64,000 nucleotides of DNA from Achatina immaculata (taxonomy: Eukaryota > Mollusca > Gastropoda > Stylommatophora > Achatinidae): the NCBI GenBank assembly GCA_009760885.1, contig CM019717.1:50863366-50927365 (forward strand), written 5' to 3'. Below are positions 42,490 through 52,271 of the stretch, one piece after another; within the stretch, counting starts at the first letter, position 1, and each line of letters starts with the position of its first letter. The notes under the pieces were generated by a model that was not told the origin of the DNA, ran no database searches, and worked only from the letters and a program-made list of their open reading frames with translations. A program made the translations under genes and the position numbers.

Positions 42490-42580
42490 AACGTAGAGGT
42501 GTCAAAGACAGCTATAGTTCTCCAGCCCTGAAGCTAGCATGTCAGCTATTGGTCGCTGAATGCCAGAACGGGCAGTAAAC
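42490..42580 (-). mobile_element. S1 5'-end fragment
   Basis: AGCTATAGTTCTCCAGCCCT through CATGTCAGCTATTGGTCGCT matches the outer end of S1 as seen at 29790-29815. Confidence 0.6.
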
Positions 42581-42784
42581 TTTATATAAAATGTTTCGTA
42601 AATATTTCATGGCTTGATTATACAGAACTCCGATAAGGAACATGGAAACTGGATATTGTCAATAAGTCAGAAGTCGACTTTGAGTCGTAAGCGTCTTCTG
42701 TCGACTGACAGTAGAAATTCTTGAAACATTTCACGCAGGTGGTAAAGTTAACGATATGTAACTGGATAAAACAGCAGGAATAAG
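42581..42784. other. No recognisable feature
   Basis: Short flank upstream of LINE F. Confidence 0.3.
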
Positions 42785-43010
42785 AGTTAACAATGACATT
42801 AGGCGAATATCATGAGATAGAACGAGGAGTAAGGATTAAGAGTTAACAATGACATTAGGGGAATATCATGAGATAGAACGAGGAGTAAGGATTAAGAGTT
42901 AACAATGACATTAGGCGAATATCATGAGATAGAACGAGGAGGAAGACAAGGAATAAGAGTGAACAATGACATTAGGTGAATATCATGAGATAGAACAAGG
43001 AGTAAGACAA
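42785..43010. repeat. 56-bp tandem duplication inside an RT gene, 4 units
   Basis: Units AGTTAACAATGACATTAGGC + GAATATCATGAGATAGAACG + AGGAGTAAGGATTAAG. The last unit flows into GGAGTAAGACAAGGATGTGT, which encodes RT motif B (GVRQGCVL), so the unit is coding RT sequence that was amplified in place. Confidence 0.93.
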
Positions 43011-43716
43011 GGATGTGTCTTGCCACCTGATCTATTCTTATACAGCAGAAACATCACAAGAGGCATTAAAAATGTGAAAGGAACAAAAACCATGGACCAC
43101 TAACTATATCAGTAACCAGAAATATGTAGATGATACTGTGCTGATAGCAAAAAGTGAGAGCAGTGTTGCAGAAACTAGTGGAGATGTTTATTAAGGAGAG
43201 TTTAAAAAAAAGAAGAAGATCAGTTCTAAACGGCAGCAACAACAAAAATGGTCAGCCAAATAGAGCCCATATACCTCCACAGAAACAAAAAGACACTGGC
43301 ATATGTGTCAGGTACCTTGGGGGGAAAACCCCCAATAACAGCAGATGGCAAAAGTACACATAAAAATAAAACAGAAACAGGAAAGGTAAAGAGCAGTTTT
43401 TCATCATAACATGAAGAAGATAATTAACAAACTAGAGAATATTCTTGCAAGAGATAAAAGAGTATTACAGCACAGACTAGAGTCAGTTGCTGTATGTTTG
43501 CGAAAAATTTGACAGTTAACAAACAAAGAAAATGAAACCATCATAAATGTGGTTTTCGAAAAGGATGCTATAAATAGGACAGGCATTCATAAAAACAAGT
43601 GACGAAGTTCTCAGAGAAGAGATGTAGAAGAACAAAACTAGTTAAAATCATAAGGAAAAAAAAAAGACAATCCATATTCCTTGTACATGACAAGATGAGA
43701 CAAACAGAGGATTTGG
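42785..43716 (+). pseudogene. LINE F reverse transcriptase remnant
   Basis: Encodes GVRQGCVLPPDLFLYSRNIT (motif B), then KYVDDTVLIAKSES with the catalytic YVDD box at 43123-43134, then degraded thumb sequence (RYLGGKT near 43310, MKKIINKLENILAR near 43410) and finally NxDEVLRE..RxxTKLVKIIRKKKRQSIF near 43600-43670, the usual NEEVLRR...IRKRQ block. Many frameshifts. It ends at 43716 in a shared (ATC)n tract. Confidence 0.8.
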
Positions 43717-43782
43717 TCATCATCATCATCATCATCGTCGTCGTCGTCGTTGTCGTCATCATCATCATCATCATCATCACAT
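43717..43782. repeat. (ATC)n/(GTC)n tract between converging LINE ends
   Basis: Trinucleotide run with a central CGT block, like that at 37476-37542. Homopolypeptide frames here are artefacts. Confidence 0.95.
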
Positions 43783-44640
43783 GTGCCGTGCCGACTGGCG
43801 TTGGCTATTATGCTTCTCCAGATTACCCGATCCTTCATGCAGGCCATCAGCTAACTTGGTGATCTCCTTTCACACCATCCCGTCAGACTGTCCAGTATCA
43901 TTTCTCTTGATCTTCCTCTGGATCTTCTTCCTTCTATTTTTCCTGTTGTTATAATATTTTCCATGCCCCCTCTTCTCACTGCATGTCCTATGAAAGTATA
44001 TTGTCTCTCTCTCTTATCTTTTCGACAAGATTTTTTTGTCTCTCAAACTGTTCTCATATATTCTTCATTTGTTATTTTTGCTATCCAGGGGATTTGCAAC
44101 ATTCTTCTAATAAACCACATTTCTGCTGCTTCCAATGATTTTTGTGCAGACCTGCCTAGTCCATGATTCACTTCCATACAACGAGATAGGTTCATTATAT
44201 TAGGACTCATTTTCTAATATTCATTGATAAGCATGTTTCTCATTCTTTGGAATGCAGTCTTTGCTTGGCCTATTCTGTTCCTAATTTCTGTTCTGCATTT
44301 CCCATCTGAAGTTATTACTGCTCCAAGGTATTTGAATTTTCTGCACCTGCATTAAAATAGTTCCGTTTAATTTAATACTGCATGCTGGTTGATTCTATTT
44401 CTTAGATATAACCATAGTTTCTGTCTTTTTGATGTTCAAAGTAAGGCCTTTTTGTTCACTTTCTTTGGTGACTTTATCCAAGAGATTTTGCAGGTCTTGC
44501 TGGTTCTCACCTATCAGTAATGTGTCGTCAGCATACCGAAGGTTGTTAATATTGTATCCTCCAATTTTTATGCCTGGTTCTGTGATGATCGTTCTTAGAA
44601 TATTCTCGGTGTACAGAGAAAAAAAAAAGGTTTGAAGATA
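43783..44640 (-). pseudogene. LINE B reverse transcriptase, longest copy
   Basis: The minus frame 44646-44395 encodes YTENILRTIITEPGIKIGGY then NINNLRYADDTLLIGENQQD with the catalytic YADD at 44535-44524, and GLTLNIKKTETMVISKK (motif D region). Downstream are broken versions of LLYGSESW, MWFIRRML and GRPREMILDSLTGW as in the 13.5-kb copy. The 3' end at 43783 reads into the ATG tail. There are several frame breaks; the N-terminal endonuclease is missing. Confidence 0.88.
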
Positions 44641-44680
44641 GTACACATCTGGTAACCGCTACTCAAGAGATAATGGAGGA

Positions 44681-44711
<31 letters not shown>

Positions 44712-44712
44712 G
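44681..44712. repeat. (GA)n microsatellite
   Basis: Pure GA run. Confidence 0.95.
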
Positions 44713-45344
44713 CTGAGAGAAAATGATCTCAACAGGGTGTCCAAAAGACTTAGGAGGAGCTGAGTTAAGCAGTTTTTGAACCGGCTGGAAAAATCAAGGG
44801 CAACAAAAACTGGAAAAATAGAGACTGTTCAGCATGGCGCAGAATGAAAGAATGATTTCATTTACGATGACTTGAGTTGAGGACTTGCAGTGGATAAAAA
44901 CGAGCTTACTGTTACGCTCCACCACCATGGGAATCATGATCACCCACTACCTCGTGGAGCAGGCAGCTTTTCACCTTGTAACTGTATGCACCACGAATAA
45001 CTAGGATGACTGACTAAGTCTGGTTTTGTCAGCCCCTAGGAACCAAATATGGACAGAACAGAACGTTGTGCTGTAGCTGGTAAGTGATAGAATGGCTATG
45101 GTTTCATGTGAATCGAATAAAGAGGATATGACTGCTGGCCGATGCTAGAGGAAAGACTGAAGCATAAATAAGACTTATATGTAGGAGAAGAATCTATTTT
45201 TTAAATCAGTGCCTGGAATAATATAAGGCTGACACCAATGTTGTACAAAGAAGACAGTGCAGATACTAGCATTATGTGACAAGCGGAGTTTGAATGAGAT
45301 AAGTTAGAAGATCTAAGAAAAAAAAAACCCAACACAAACTCCCC
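44713..45344. other. Unrecognised; possible eroded S1
   Basis: CTCCACCACCATGGGAATCA at 44919 recalls the inverse S1 block, but the neighbourhood does not align well. Nothing else seen. Confidence 0.35.
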
Positions 45345-45515
45345 TTCCCTTGGTATTTTGCATGAAGTGTTAGTGTCTTCACATGTCTAAACTACTGTTA
45401 GGGAGACGAGCAGATTGAGACTGAGTCAACACCGGCGCAACTCTCCAGTGCAGAGTCGAACCTGAGACCTTCTGATGGGCATCCAAGTACACTAACCACC
45501 GCATCGGTTGTGGCA
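45345..45515 (-). mobile_element. tRNA-headed SINE S4
   Basis: Minus-strand head GATGCGGTGGTTAGTGTACT (A-box region) and B box GGTTCGACTCT with tRNA-like spacing. The body begins TGACTCAGTCTCAATCTGCT. Only one copy was noticed in the window. Confidence 0.55.
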
Positions 45516-45604
45516 TCTAGGTAGAAGATCAGTGTTATAAATAAGATAAAGTTTTACCAAGAGATGCACCAAGCCTGATTACTGTGGAGGTTTTGTAAAG
45601 AACG

Positions 45605-46135
45605 GTTTTCAAACCCTCATAGAGAAAAGTTCAAAGTTCAAAATTCAGACTCCGGGTTAACTGCATTCAGGACAACCCCATTTATGCTCTGCCGCATGCC
45701 ACAACATCCATTGAAGAGCATGTTTGCTAATAGTTCCTGTCAAGTGATGATTGTTTACGATGCGTTTTCTGCTACACAGTTTGGATTTCTTGCCTGCAAT
45801 TTGTCCTAGCTCTAGCAATCTCTTCAGATCTACATTGTTCTTCCATTCCCGCTCTTCATTCTCTCTCAGTCTGTCCAATACAGCCCTAACAATGTTTCCC
45901 TTGTCCATTGTCAGTCTGCCATTTATTTTTGGCTGTCCAATAAGTTTATCTGCCACATCATTGCCATGTACTCCCGTATGCCCTGAACAGTAAAGCCACA
46001 GTTACCATTTGCATATTTCAAGTGGTGATTTCAAAGGCTCCCAAATCCTGTGCCGCTACTCTTCCATTTCGGTAAGCAACAAAACCCCAACCATTTCTGC
46101 TGTTCCGAGTCACTGAGCCATCTGAGCCCCATAGA
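45605..46135 (-). pseudogene. LINE E RNase H domain and C-terminus, internally deleted
   Basis: The RNase H domain would remove RNA from the cDNA hybrid. On the minus strand SDGSVTRNSRNGWGFVAYRN (46125-46066) carries the first acidic residue of the D-E-D-D fold. After about 25 more residues the frame stops, and GHTGVHGNDVADKL (about 45990-45945) carries the last conserved motif in another frame. Only about 45 codons separate them, far fewer than the roughly 100 expected, so the middle (with the catalytic Glu and Asp) is deleted. The C-terminal part (45956-45657) reads KAV/RAVLDRLRENEEREWKNN ... LTGTISKHALQWMLWHAAEH ... CPECS. Confidence 0.8.
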
Positions 46136-47130
46136 GAAGATAACATTTAAACAAAGCTAGGGTGTAGGAAAAGAACCCATGGCTATTCTAAAGGAACTGT
46201 CATTGTAAATATGATAAATAAGAGAAGATAAAACAGAAGTGAAACAAATGAGAAGAAACAGAATATGATGAAAAAAAAACTTGACATTTAAAGAAGGAAG
46301 CGAATTGGAGGCGTCTAGACTGCAGAGTTTTAAGACGGGAAAGTGGCCGTGAAATGTTTACTGGTGTTGTCAGGGTCATCGTCACCTGACGGAACATTTA
46401 AAAATTATTACTCACGTAACTATCGTTTACGTAACTTTGATTTTTTTTTTTTTGTCCAAAGGCTAGATAACTGTAACATTCCAAGTAACAATCATTTTCT
46501 TTCTTTCTTTCTTTCTTTCGAATAATTCTTTTCCATATTAAAAACTCTTTCTTTTCTTTCTATGAAGATCAAAACTTGTAATTCTGTAAATCTTTGAGGA
46601 TCAGTCTAGAGCTCCTAAATGCACATTCAGATTCGGGCTAAATTGCTCACCTCGTAATATAGAATAATCAGTGGAGCTGTTGTTAAAGCTTACATTGTCG
46701 TGTTACGTGTATAATTTAACAATGATTTTCCCCCATTTGCCTGCACAAGTGGCGAAAGCACAATGCTTTCGACATTACGCTCTCAATTCCCCATAATGTT
46801 ATCAGTTCATTTGCGTGTAATCGAGGAAGACATTGCCTTTGTTGCTCCTGCTGTGTCAAATCCGAAATACATGCAAAGCTGGGGGTTCTGTGCAGATATT
46901 CTGGTTCAGTAAGTGACAACGACGTCCGGCTGAGATAATGAAAGGGTCCACATCTGACACACACGCGTCTTTCCACGTATACAGAGAACGTGGATCCACA
47001 CTCACAGATCCACTGAGATCGTTGGGGAAACAAACGCGATTAAAAGAAAGAGCCAGCGAGCCAACTTTATCTGGTGGAGGTCCTCGGTGTAGCGTATCTG
47101 TCTATCTGCGTCTGGCTGCCTGTCTGTCCA
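46136..47130. other. No recognisable feature
   Basis: (CTTT)n at about 46498-46520 and T12 at 46441. Minus frame 46716-47033 has no motif. Confidence 0.4.
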
Positions 47131-47161
47131 ACCATCCATCCATCCATCCATCCATCCATCC

Positions 47162-47221
<60 letters not shown>

Positions 47222-47262
47222 GTCTGTCTGTCTGTCTGCTTGCCTGTCTGTCTGTCTATCTC
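47131..47262. repeat. (ATCC)n-(ATCT)n-(GTCT)n compound microsatellite
   Basis: Three consecutive tetranucleotide blocks. Confidence 0.96.
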
Positions 47263-47730
47263 CTATTGCTTAATGTACTTTACGTTATTTATTAACCCAT
47301 TTACTCCTACGTCATATTATCATCATATCAAATACCTTCCTTGCTCAACGTGCAGTAGCTTGTTTTTTGTTTTACATTTTCTTTCCCCGTTTATTTACGA
47401 AGATATATTGCAATTATTTCTATTCTGATGATGTGTTGCAACATTTATCTTCTGCAGTCGCGCTCTGTGCTGGTCGCTTGTCTGGAATGTAAGAGATCGG
47501 ACTTCGAGAAAGTGATCCCAGATAAGACCGTGATGAAATATACATGATCCTGTCACCACCAGCTGCTTTTTCCAGTCAAGAGCCACTCGCAAGGTTTTGT
47601 ATGAAGATTCCTAGCGGGAGGAGGGTTAGAAAGTTCTCAGGCCCAATATTATAGTTGCTGCTACCAGGATCACAGTTCAATATTCCCTCTAGTATCCGTA
47701 GTTTAACTATCGCTGGTTTCAGTTACCTGA
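47263..47730. other. No recognisable feature
   Basis: Nothing recognised. Confidence 0.35.
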
Positions 47731-47775
47731 TATATATATATATATATATATAATATATATTATATATATATTATA

Positions 47776-47822
<47 letters not shown>
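47731..47822. repeat. (AT)n microsatellite
   Basis: AT run with TAAT/ATTA phase breaks, immediately 5' of LINE I. Confidence 0.95.
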
Positions 47823-47826
<4 letters not shown>

Positions 47827-48478
47827 CAAGAACAAAACAAAAGTAATGAAACTTCCCATTAATCAAAATGGAAAAATATGCGTAGAAGGGACAGATATTG
47901 AAGAAGTCAATCAATTTGCATACCTTGGCAGCTGCATAGACCAGGATGATGACACCAGAAAGGAAATTAGAATTGCAAAAGCAGCATCGATCTTCAAGAA
48001 TCTTGAGAACATATGGCATTCAAAAATTATATGTACAAAAACCAAGTTAAGACTATCTAATTCAAATGTAATATCCACCCTCATTTATGCATGCGAAAGC
48101 TGGAAAACAACTAAAGAAATAGAAAAGAAATTAGCCTATTTTCGAAAACATATGCCTAAGGAAAATACTCGGCATCAAGTGGAACGACTTCAAGAACAAT
48201 GCAGAGATAAGACTGAAGACTGAACAACAACCAGTCTCATGGGTGATCAGGAAAAGGAGATGGACATATGTTGGTCACGTGATGAGAAGAAACAGTCAGA
48301 GAATCCCAAAACAAGCTATAAAGTGAAATACAACAGGCCAAAGAAAAAGAGGCAGACCTCATGAAACTCTGAAGAGGACATTGTTAAGAGAGGCCAAATT
48401 AATAAGCATAAAATCCCTTGATGAGGTTGAAAGACTCGCCGAAGACAGGAAAGGTTGGTGAACTACCTTGCGAGACGT
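47823..48478 (+). pseudogene. LINE I ORF2 C-terminal region
   Basis: The frame at 47846-48223 encodes DIEEVNQFAYLGSCIDQDDD, EIRIAKAASIFKNLENIW and TKLRLSNSNVISTLIYACES, the post-RT region of a non-LTR protein. After a frameshift it continues with QPVSWVIRKRRWTYVGHVMR, then GRPHETLKRTLLREA and VERLAEDRKGWWTTLRDV near 48470. The YADD region is lost by 5' truncation at the AT run. Confidence 0.88.
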
Positions 48479-48489
48479 TATTGGAGTTA

Positions 48490-48560
48490 AAAATTGGACA
48501 TGCAGGCCCGTCTACCATTCTGCCCTTCATTATACAACTTTCATTCAGTCACGGATATTC
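48490..48560 (-). mobile_element. Diverged LINE G 3'-end fragment
   Basis: GGACATGCAGGCCCGTCTAC and ATTCTGCCCTTCATTATACA match the LINE G block next to its tail. Confidence 0.55.
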
Positions 48561-48782
48561 AGCACGTGTTACTTTATATGCACGGAAAATAAAAAAAAAA
48601 GAATAAGTAAATATAAATAAACCCTTTCTTTCCATACACTTCACATTCTGCTTTATGCAACGACATGAAACAAAAATAACTACATTCTCACATTCATTAT
48701 AAACTAACAAATTTATAGAACAGCAATATAATAAATGCAACAATCAAACCATACTTGAGAGAGAGAAAGAGAGAGAGAAAGA

Positions 48783-49480
48783 GAATGAATGAATGAATGA
48801 ATGAATAATCTTTATTTTTAAAGGGTAAAGAATTGGGCACGCAGGCCCGTCTTACATTCTGCCCTTTATCACTCCATCTTTCATTCTTCCCCCACACTTG
48901 ATTTAGTACAAAAATACAAATTAAATTAGGAAAAACATCAAAAGAGTGTAAGATTTAACTACTACATTAAAAGAGGAGAAGTAATTAACCTAATAAATTA
49001 GCACTCACGCACACATACACACGCAGACATATACATAAATAAAAAATACATTGTAAATACAGATCTTCTAACATATGTTTTTTTTAACAAACATTAAAAT
49101 AATTTCTAACAATATCTAACAAGTTGCTTTTCTAACTATGTCATTGAAGTACTTGATGGTTTACGAGCCATGTGTTGATAGAATGCTGGTTATTTTATGG
49201 AGGCATATAATTACAAGCAAGTAAATAATGAAATAGGTTTGAGTTAAAGGATGAAGTATTACCAATGGATTTTAAATTGTAGGGGAGGGTGTTCCAGAGC
49301 TGTACTGCAGAGTATGCAAGGCTTTTCTTGTACAGATCAATCCTGGGTTTAGGAAGAAGACAGTTTTTTAAACGCTGGCTATGTTTAGTGTTATACGTAA
49401 ACAATGACCACAAGTAAGGCGGAGCATTGTGCGACAGAATTCTGTGAACAAACTTAACTTTGTTAAAAATGATTATATTT
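48783..49480 (-). mobile_element. LINE G (CR1-like) 3' end, longest copy
   Basis: Plus-strand GAATGAATGAATGAATAATC at the tail, then the GGGCACGCAGGCCCGTCTTA block. Inside, the minus frame 49413-49195 encodes the extreme C-terminus of the RT protein (RIDLYKKSLAYSAVQLWNTL then PYNLKSIGNTSSFNSNLFHY), the common xSxAVxLWNxLP motif of LINE ORF2 ends. It has an intact stop before a 3' UTR of about 400 bp. GA-rich repeats flank both sides. Confidence 0.88.
49195..49413 (-). pseudogene. LINE G ORF2 C-terminal peptide
   Basis: About 70 codons ending HYLLACNYMPP, with the SLAYSAVQLWNTLPYNLKSI motif near residue 35. This segment is exactly what the copy at 1133-1695 lacks. It is a fragment only; no RT motifs lie upstream, where GA-rich repeats begin. 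Confidence 0.85.
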
Positions 49481-49497
49481 TTGAGGGGTAGAAGAGA

Positions 49498-49586
49498 GAT
49501 AGAGAGAGAGAGAGAAAGAGAGAGAGAGAGGGAGAGAGAGAGAAAGAGAGAGAGAGAGAGGGAGAGAGAGAAAGAGAGAGAGAGAG
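49498..49586. repeat. GA/GAAA-rich microsatellite
   Basis: (GA)n with GGGA and GAAA interruptions. Confidence 0.95.
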
Positions 49587-49633
49587 GATAGTATTTTTAC
49601 TGTTGTGTTGTTATAATGTTCTTTTTTCTTATT

Positions 49634-49793
49634 TTTATTGATGTCTTATTGTATGTATCTATTTTATTTTTTATTATTTTTGTTGATTTCTTAATGTATG
49701 CAGCTATTTTATTTTTTTTATTAATTATTTTATGTCTTAATGTATGCAGCTATTTTATTTTTTATTATTTTTGTTGAAGTCTTAATGTATACA
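49634..49793. repeat. ~46-bp AT-rich minisatellite, about 4 units
   Basis: Units with TCTTAATGTATGCAGCTATT and TTATTTTTTATTATTTTTGT, diverged. Confidence 0.85.
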
Positions 49794-49794
49794 G

Positions 49795-49999
49795 GGACCT
49801 GGTTTGCGAAATGGTTAGTACATTAGCCTGTCATGGCATAGGTCGGTCTTTCGAATCCTTGGCCAGACGTGCCCCAGTCACCCAGCTGTGTAAGACTCTG
49901 GCTTCTTCTGCAGCTGGGGAAGGAAAGGTAGCCAAGCCTGATGCTGGCCACATCACTTTCTAGTGTGCTGACATGTCAAAGAAAATGTGGGCGCTTATA
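49795..49999 (+). mobile_element. tRNA-derived SINE S2b, 5' part (interrupted)
   Basis: Head ACCTGGTTTGCGAAATGGTT (A box) and GGTCTTTCGAATCC (B-box-like), then the body TCACCCAGCTGTG and GATGCTGGCCACATCACTTT, as in 17790-18010. It stops at a TA and is expected to continue with an ATATCCC segment. That segment is found at 51030, after the transposon. Confidence 0.75.
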
Positions 50000-51026
50000 C
50001 AGTGCGTTCGGAAAATAACTGTGCATTAACCCAGTATCGATTCCGGTATCGTAGTGATGTCTTAATGACTGCAGTATCTAGCAACATCTACCTGCGTACG
50101 TTAGTGTGTTGAACCCTGCTGTTGTGTAACATTCACTGTATTCAGTCTATCTTTGTATATTCAGTTGTTAAGCAGTCAAGTAGTTGTCGAAGCCTACAAC
50201 GGGCGAATTGTTTAAATCTGTTTATTCACTATGGTTCTTTCACTAGAGGAGCTTATTTTTCTTGTTGAGCACGTATTTCGAGAAGGCAGTATTTAGTGCG
50301 GGAACAGTTTGTTGAAAAATTCCCAGGAACACCCGAACCTCAACGCAATGCTGTTTATAAACCTATTGAGGAATTCCATGAAAAAGGCATGGCGTCTGAT
50401 GCACAGCGTAGCGGGAGAACATCTAAATTTAACAAGAAGAAATTATCCTTCGGAGTCCATCAAAAGCTTTGCGAAAGTTGGCACAACAGGAAGGTGTCGG
50501 GTTTGCAACAGTGTATAAAGCGGTCAGAGCTAATTTGAAACTCTTCTCATATAAAGTAACAGCGGTCCAATAATTGCTGCCAGCGGATCATGAACAACGA
50601 CTCCGTCACTGTGAATGGTTTACAAATTTCATCAAACTAAAACTCCCGATATTCTTGATGTCATCTTTTTTACAAATGAGGCCTGGTTTAACCACTCAGG
50701 TTACGTTAACACACAAAATACACGATCTGAAGTTTATCGGAATCGCCCACACATAAGAAAATTTTCACCACCAGATCTAAGAAAAGTGCTTGCGAATGAA
50801 ATTAAATATGTTGAAGCTTGCATGGATGCACAAGGACATCATTTTCAACATTTGTTACAAGGTACGTGGCTGATTAGCTTATAATACATAACATTTTTTA
50901 ATTAGCACGCTTAATCAGGGACTCAAGCCACAGCAGGTAGATGTGGCTAGATACCGCAGGCATTAAAATATCATTACGATACCGGAATCGATACTGGGTC
51001 AGTGCACAGTTACTTATTGAACACCC
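50000..51026 (+). mobile_element. DUF4817-type Tc1/mariner-like transposon with ~90-bp TIRs
   Basis: The left terminus (50000-50092) and right terminus (50936-51026) are long inverted repeats. Shared blocks are AATAACTGTGC/AGTAACTGTGC, ACCCAGTATCGATTCCGGTA and TATCTAGC.ACATCTAC. TA flanks both ends (49998-49999 and 51027-51028). At 1027 bp it is shorter than an autonomous element, because the catalytic middle is deleted. Confidence 0.88.
50231..50884 (+). pseudogene. DUF4817-type transposase, deleted
   Basis: It starts at ATG 50231 with VLSLEELIFLVEHVFREGS, then a stop and frameshift, then REQFVEKFPGTPEPQRNAVY and the SGRTSKFNKKK helix-turn-helix linker, then KFAKVGTTGRC..CNSV. Further on, FFTNEAWFNHSGYVNTQNTR (from about 50665) is the first catalytic block, where the expected Asp of DEAWF is Asn (AAT). 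The second-Asp region is missing. The C-terminus is VLANEIKYVEACMDAQGHHF QHLL. It binds and mobilises its own TIRs in intact relatives; here it is non-functional. Confidence 0.85.
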
Positions 51027-51055
51027 TATACAATATCCCGTAGGTGTTTCCGTGA
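51027..51055 (+). mobile_element. SINE S2b, 3' remainder
   Basis: CAATATCCCGTAGGTGTTTC is a diverged match to the CCATATCCCTATGTGCCTCT segment that follows AAAATATGGGC in the 17.8-kb copy, so the SINE resumes here. Confidence 0.55.
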
Positions 51056-51114
51056 CATAATAAGCCCACCTCTGTAATAATGTGGATAATTTCTGAAAAT
51101 TAAACTGCATTAAG

Positions 51115-52271
51115 ATATTTGACAAAAAGAATGGAAAAGAAGTGTGTTCATACCACTGACAAAAAAAGAGTAACCTGAAATTATGCACCAACTACAGAAC
51201 TGTTGCTCTGATTAGTCATGACAGTAAAATTCTCTTAAAAATCATAATGTGTAGACTTTGTAAGAAAATAGAAGAAGAAGTCAATATGGTCCGAGCTGGT
51301 TTCAGGCAAGGAAGAGGATCAAGAGATCATATATTCAATATAAGATTAATAATAGAGAAATGCAGAGAGTTTAATGTGAATATATATTTCTCTTTTATAA
51401 ACTACTCAAAGGCATTTGATTGTGTACAACACCAGAAACCTTTGGGAAATAATGGACAAAATGTGATTTCCAACACATTTGATACAATTAACATCACTGC
51501 TGTATCTAGAACAACAAGCGGCAGTAAGAATAAATGGTGAAACAACAACTGGGTTTGACATAAAACAAGGCGTCCGTCAGGGGTGCATATTGTCACCTTA
51601 TTTATTTAACTTGTATACTGAAAATATAATGAGGAATGTTAGAGAAGATGTAGACAAAGAATATTACGATGCCATAACAACTGGAGGTTATGAAATATTA
51701 GAGATTAGATAAGCTGATGACACAGTATTACCGTCCACACCACAAAAAGGAATGGAAAAACTAATTATGTCAGTCAGTAAGAACAGCGAGGAGCAAAACC
51801 TCTATCTTAATATGAAGAAAACTAAACTGATGACAACTGACAAAACAAACAAGAAGAAGAAATATGTATCAATGAGGAAAAACTGGAAGAAGTGGAGAGT
51901 TTTGAATATCTTGTATCACTACTAACTAATAATGGAGATACAATGAACGAAATTAAAAGGACATCTATCACTCTTCAGAAAGTAAAACTAAACAATCTGT
52001 GCAGAGGAACAGACAAAACTAGAAAAATAAGATTTTTAAGGACATGCATCTTTCCCATCGCAACATATGCCTATAAGACCTGGACGTTTAATAAAACAGC
52101 TGAGAAACACATAAATGCCTTTGAATGTAAATGCTACAGAAGAGTTCTTCAAATATCATGGACACAAAAAAAAGAACAAATATATCCATACTACAAGAAC
52201 TTAATATTGAAGAAGGCTGGCTAGTAAAGAGGATTAAACAGAGAAAACTTAGAGATTTTGGGCACATTAAA
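51115..52271 (+). pseudogene. LINE C reverse transcriptase (interrupted by element D)
   Basis: The most 5'-complete LINE C. NYRTVALISHDSKILLKIIM and FRQGRGSRDHIFNIRLIIEK precede motif A, which reads FSFINYSKAFDCV. The catalytic Asp of FID is Asn (AAC at 51400-51402). Motif B is DIKQGVRQGCILSPYLFNLY (about 51560). The YADD box reads stop-ADD: TAA at 51710-51712 before GCTGATGAC. Then follow TTDKTN, FEYLVSLLTNNGDTMNEIKR, RKIRFLRTCIFPIATYAYKT, KCYRRVLQISWTQK and EGWLVKRIKQRKLRDFGHIK. Coding resumes at 53679 beyond D. Confidence 0.9.

Noticed and set aside
43568..43862. Poly-Met, poly-Asp and poly-Ile frames
   Set aside because: Translation of an (ATC)n/(GTC)n run.
44919..45060. Another S1 copy
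   Set aside because: Only one short block matches; the order of other landmarks is not recoverable.
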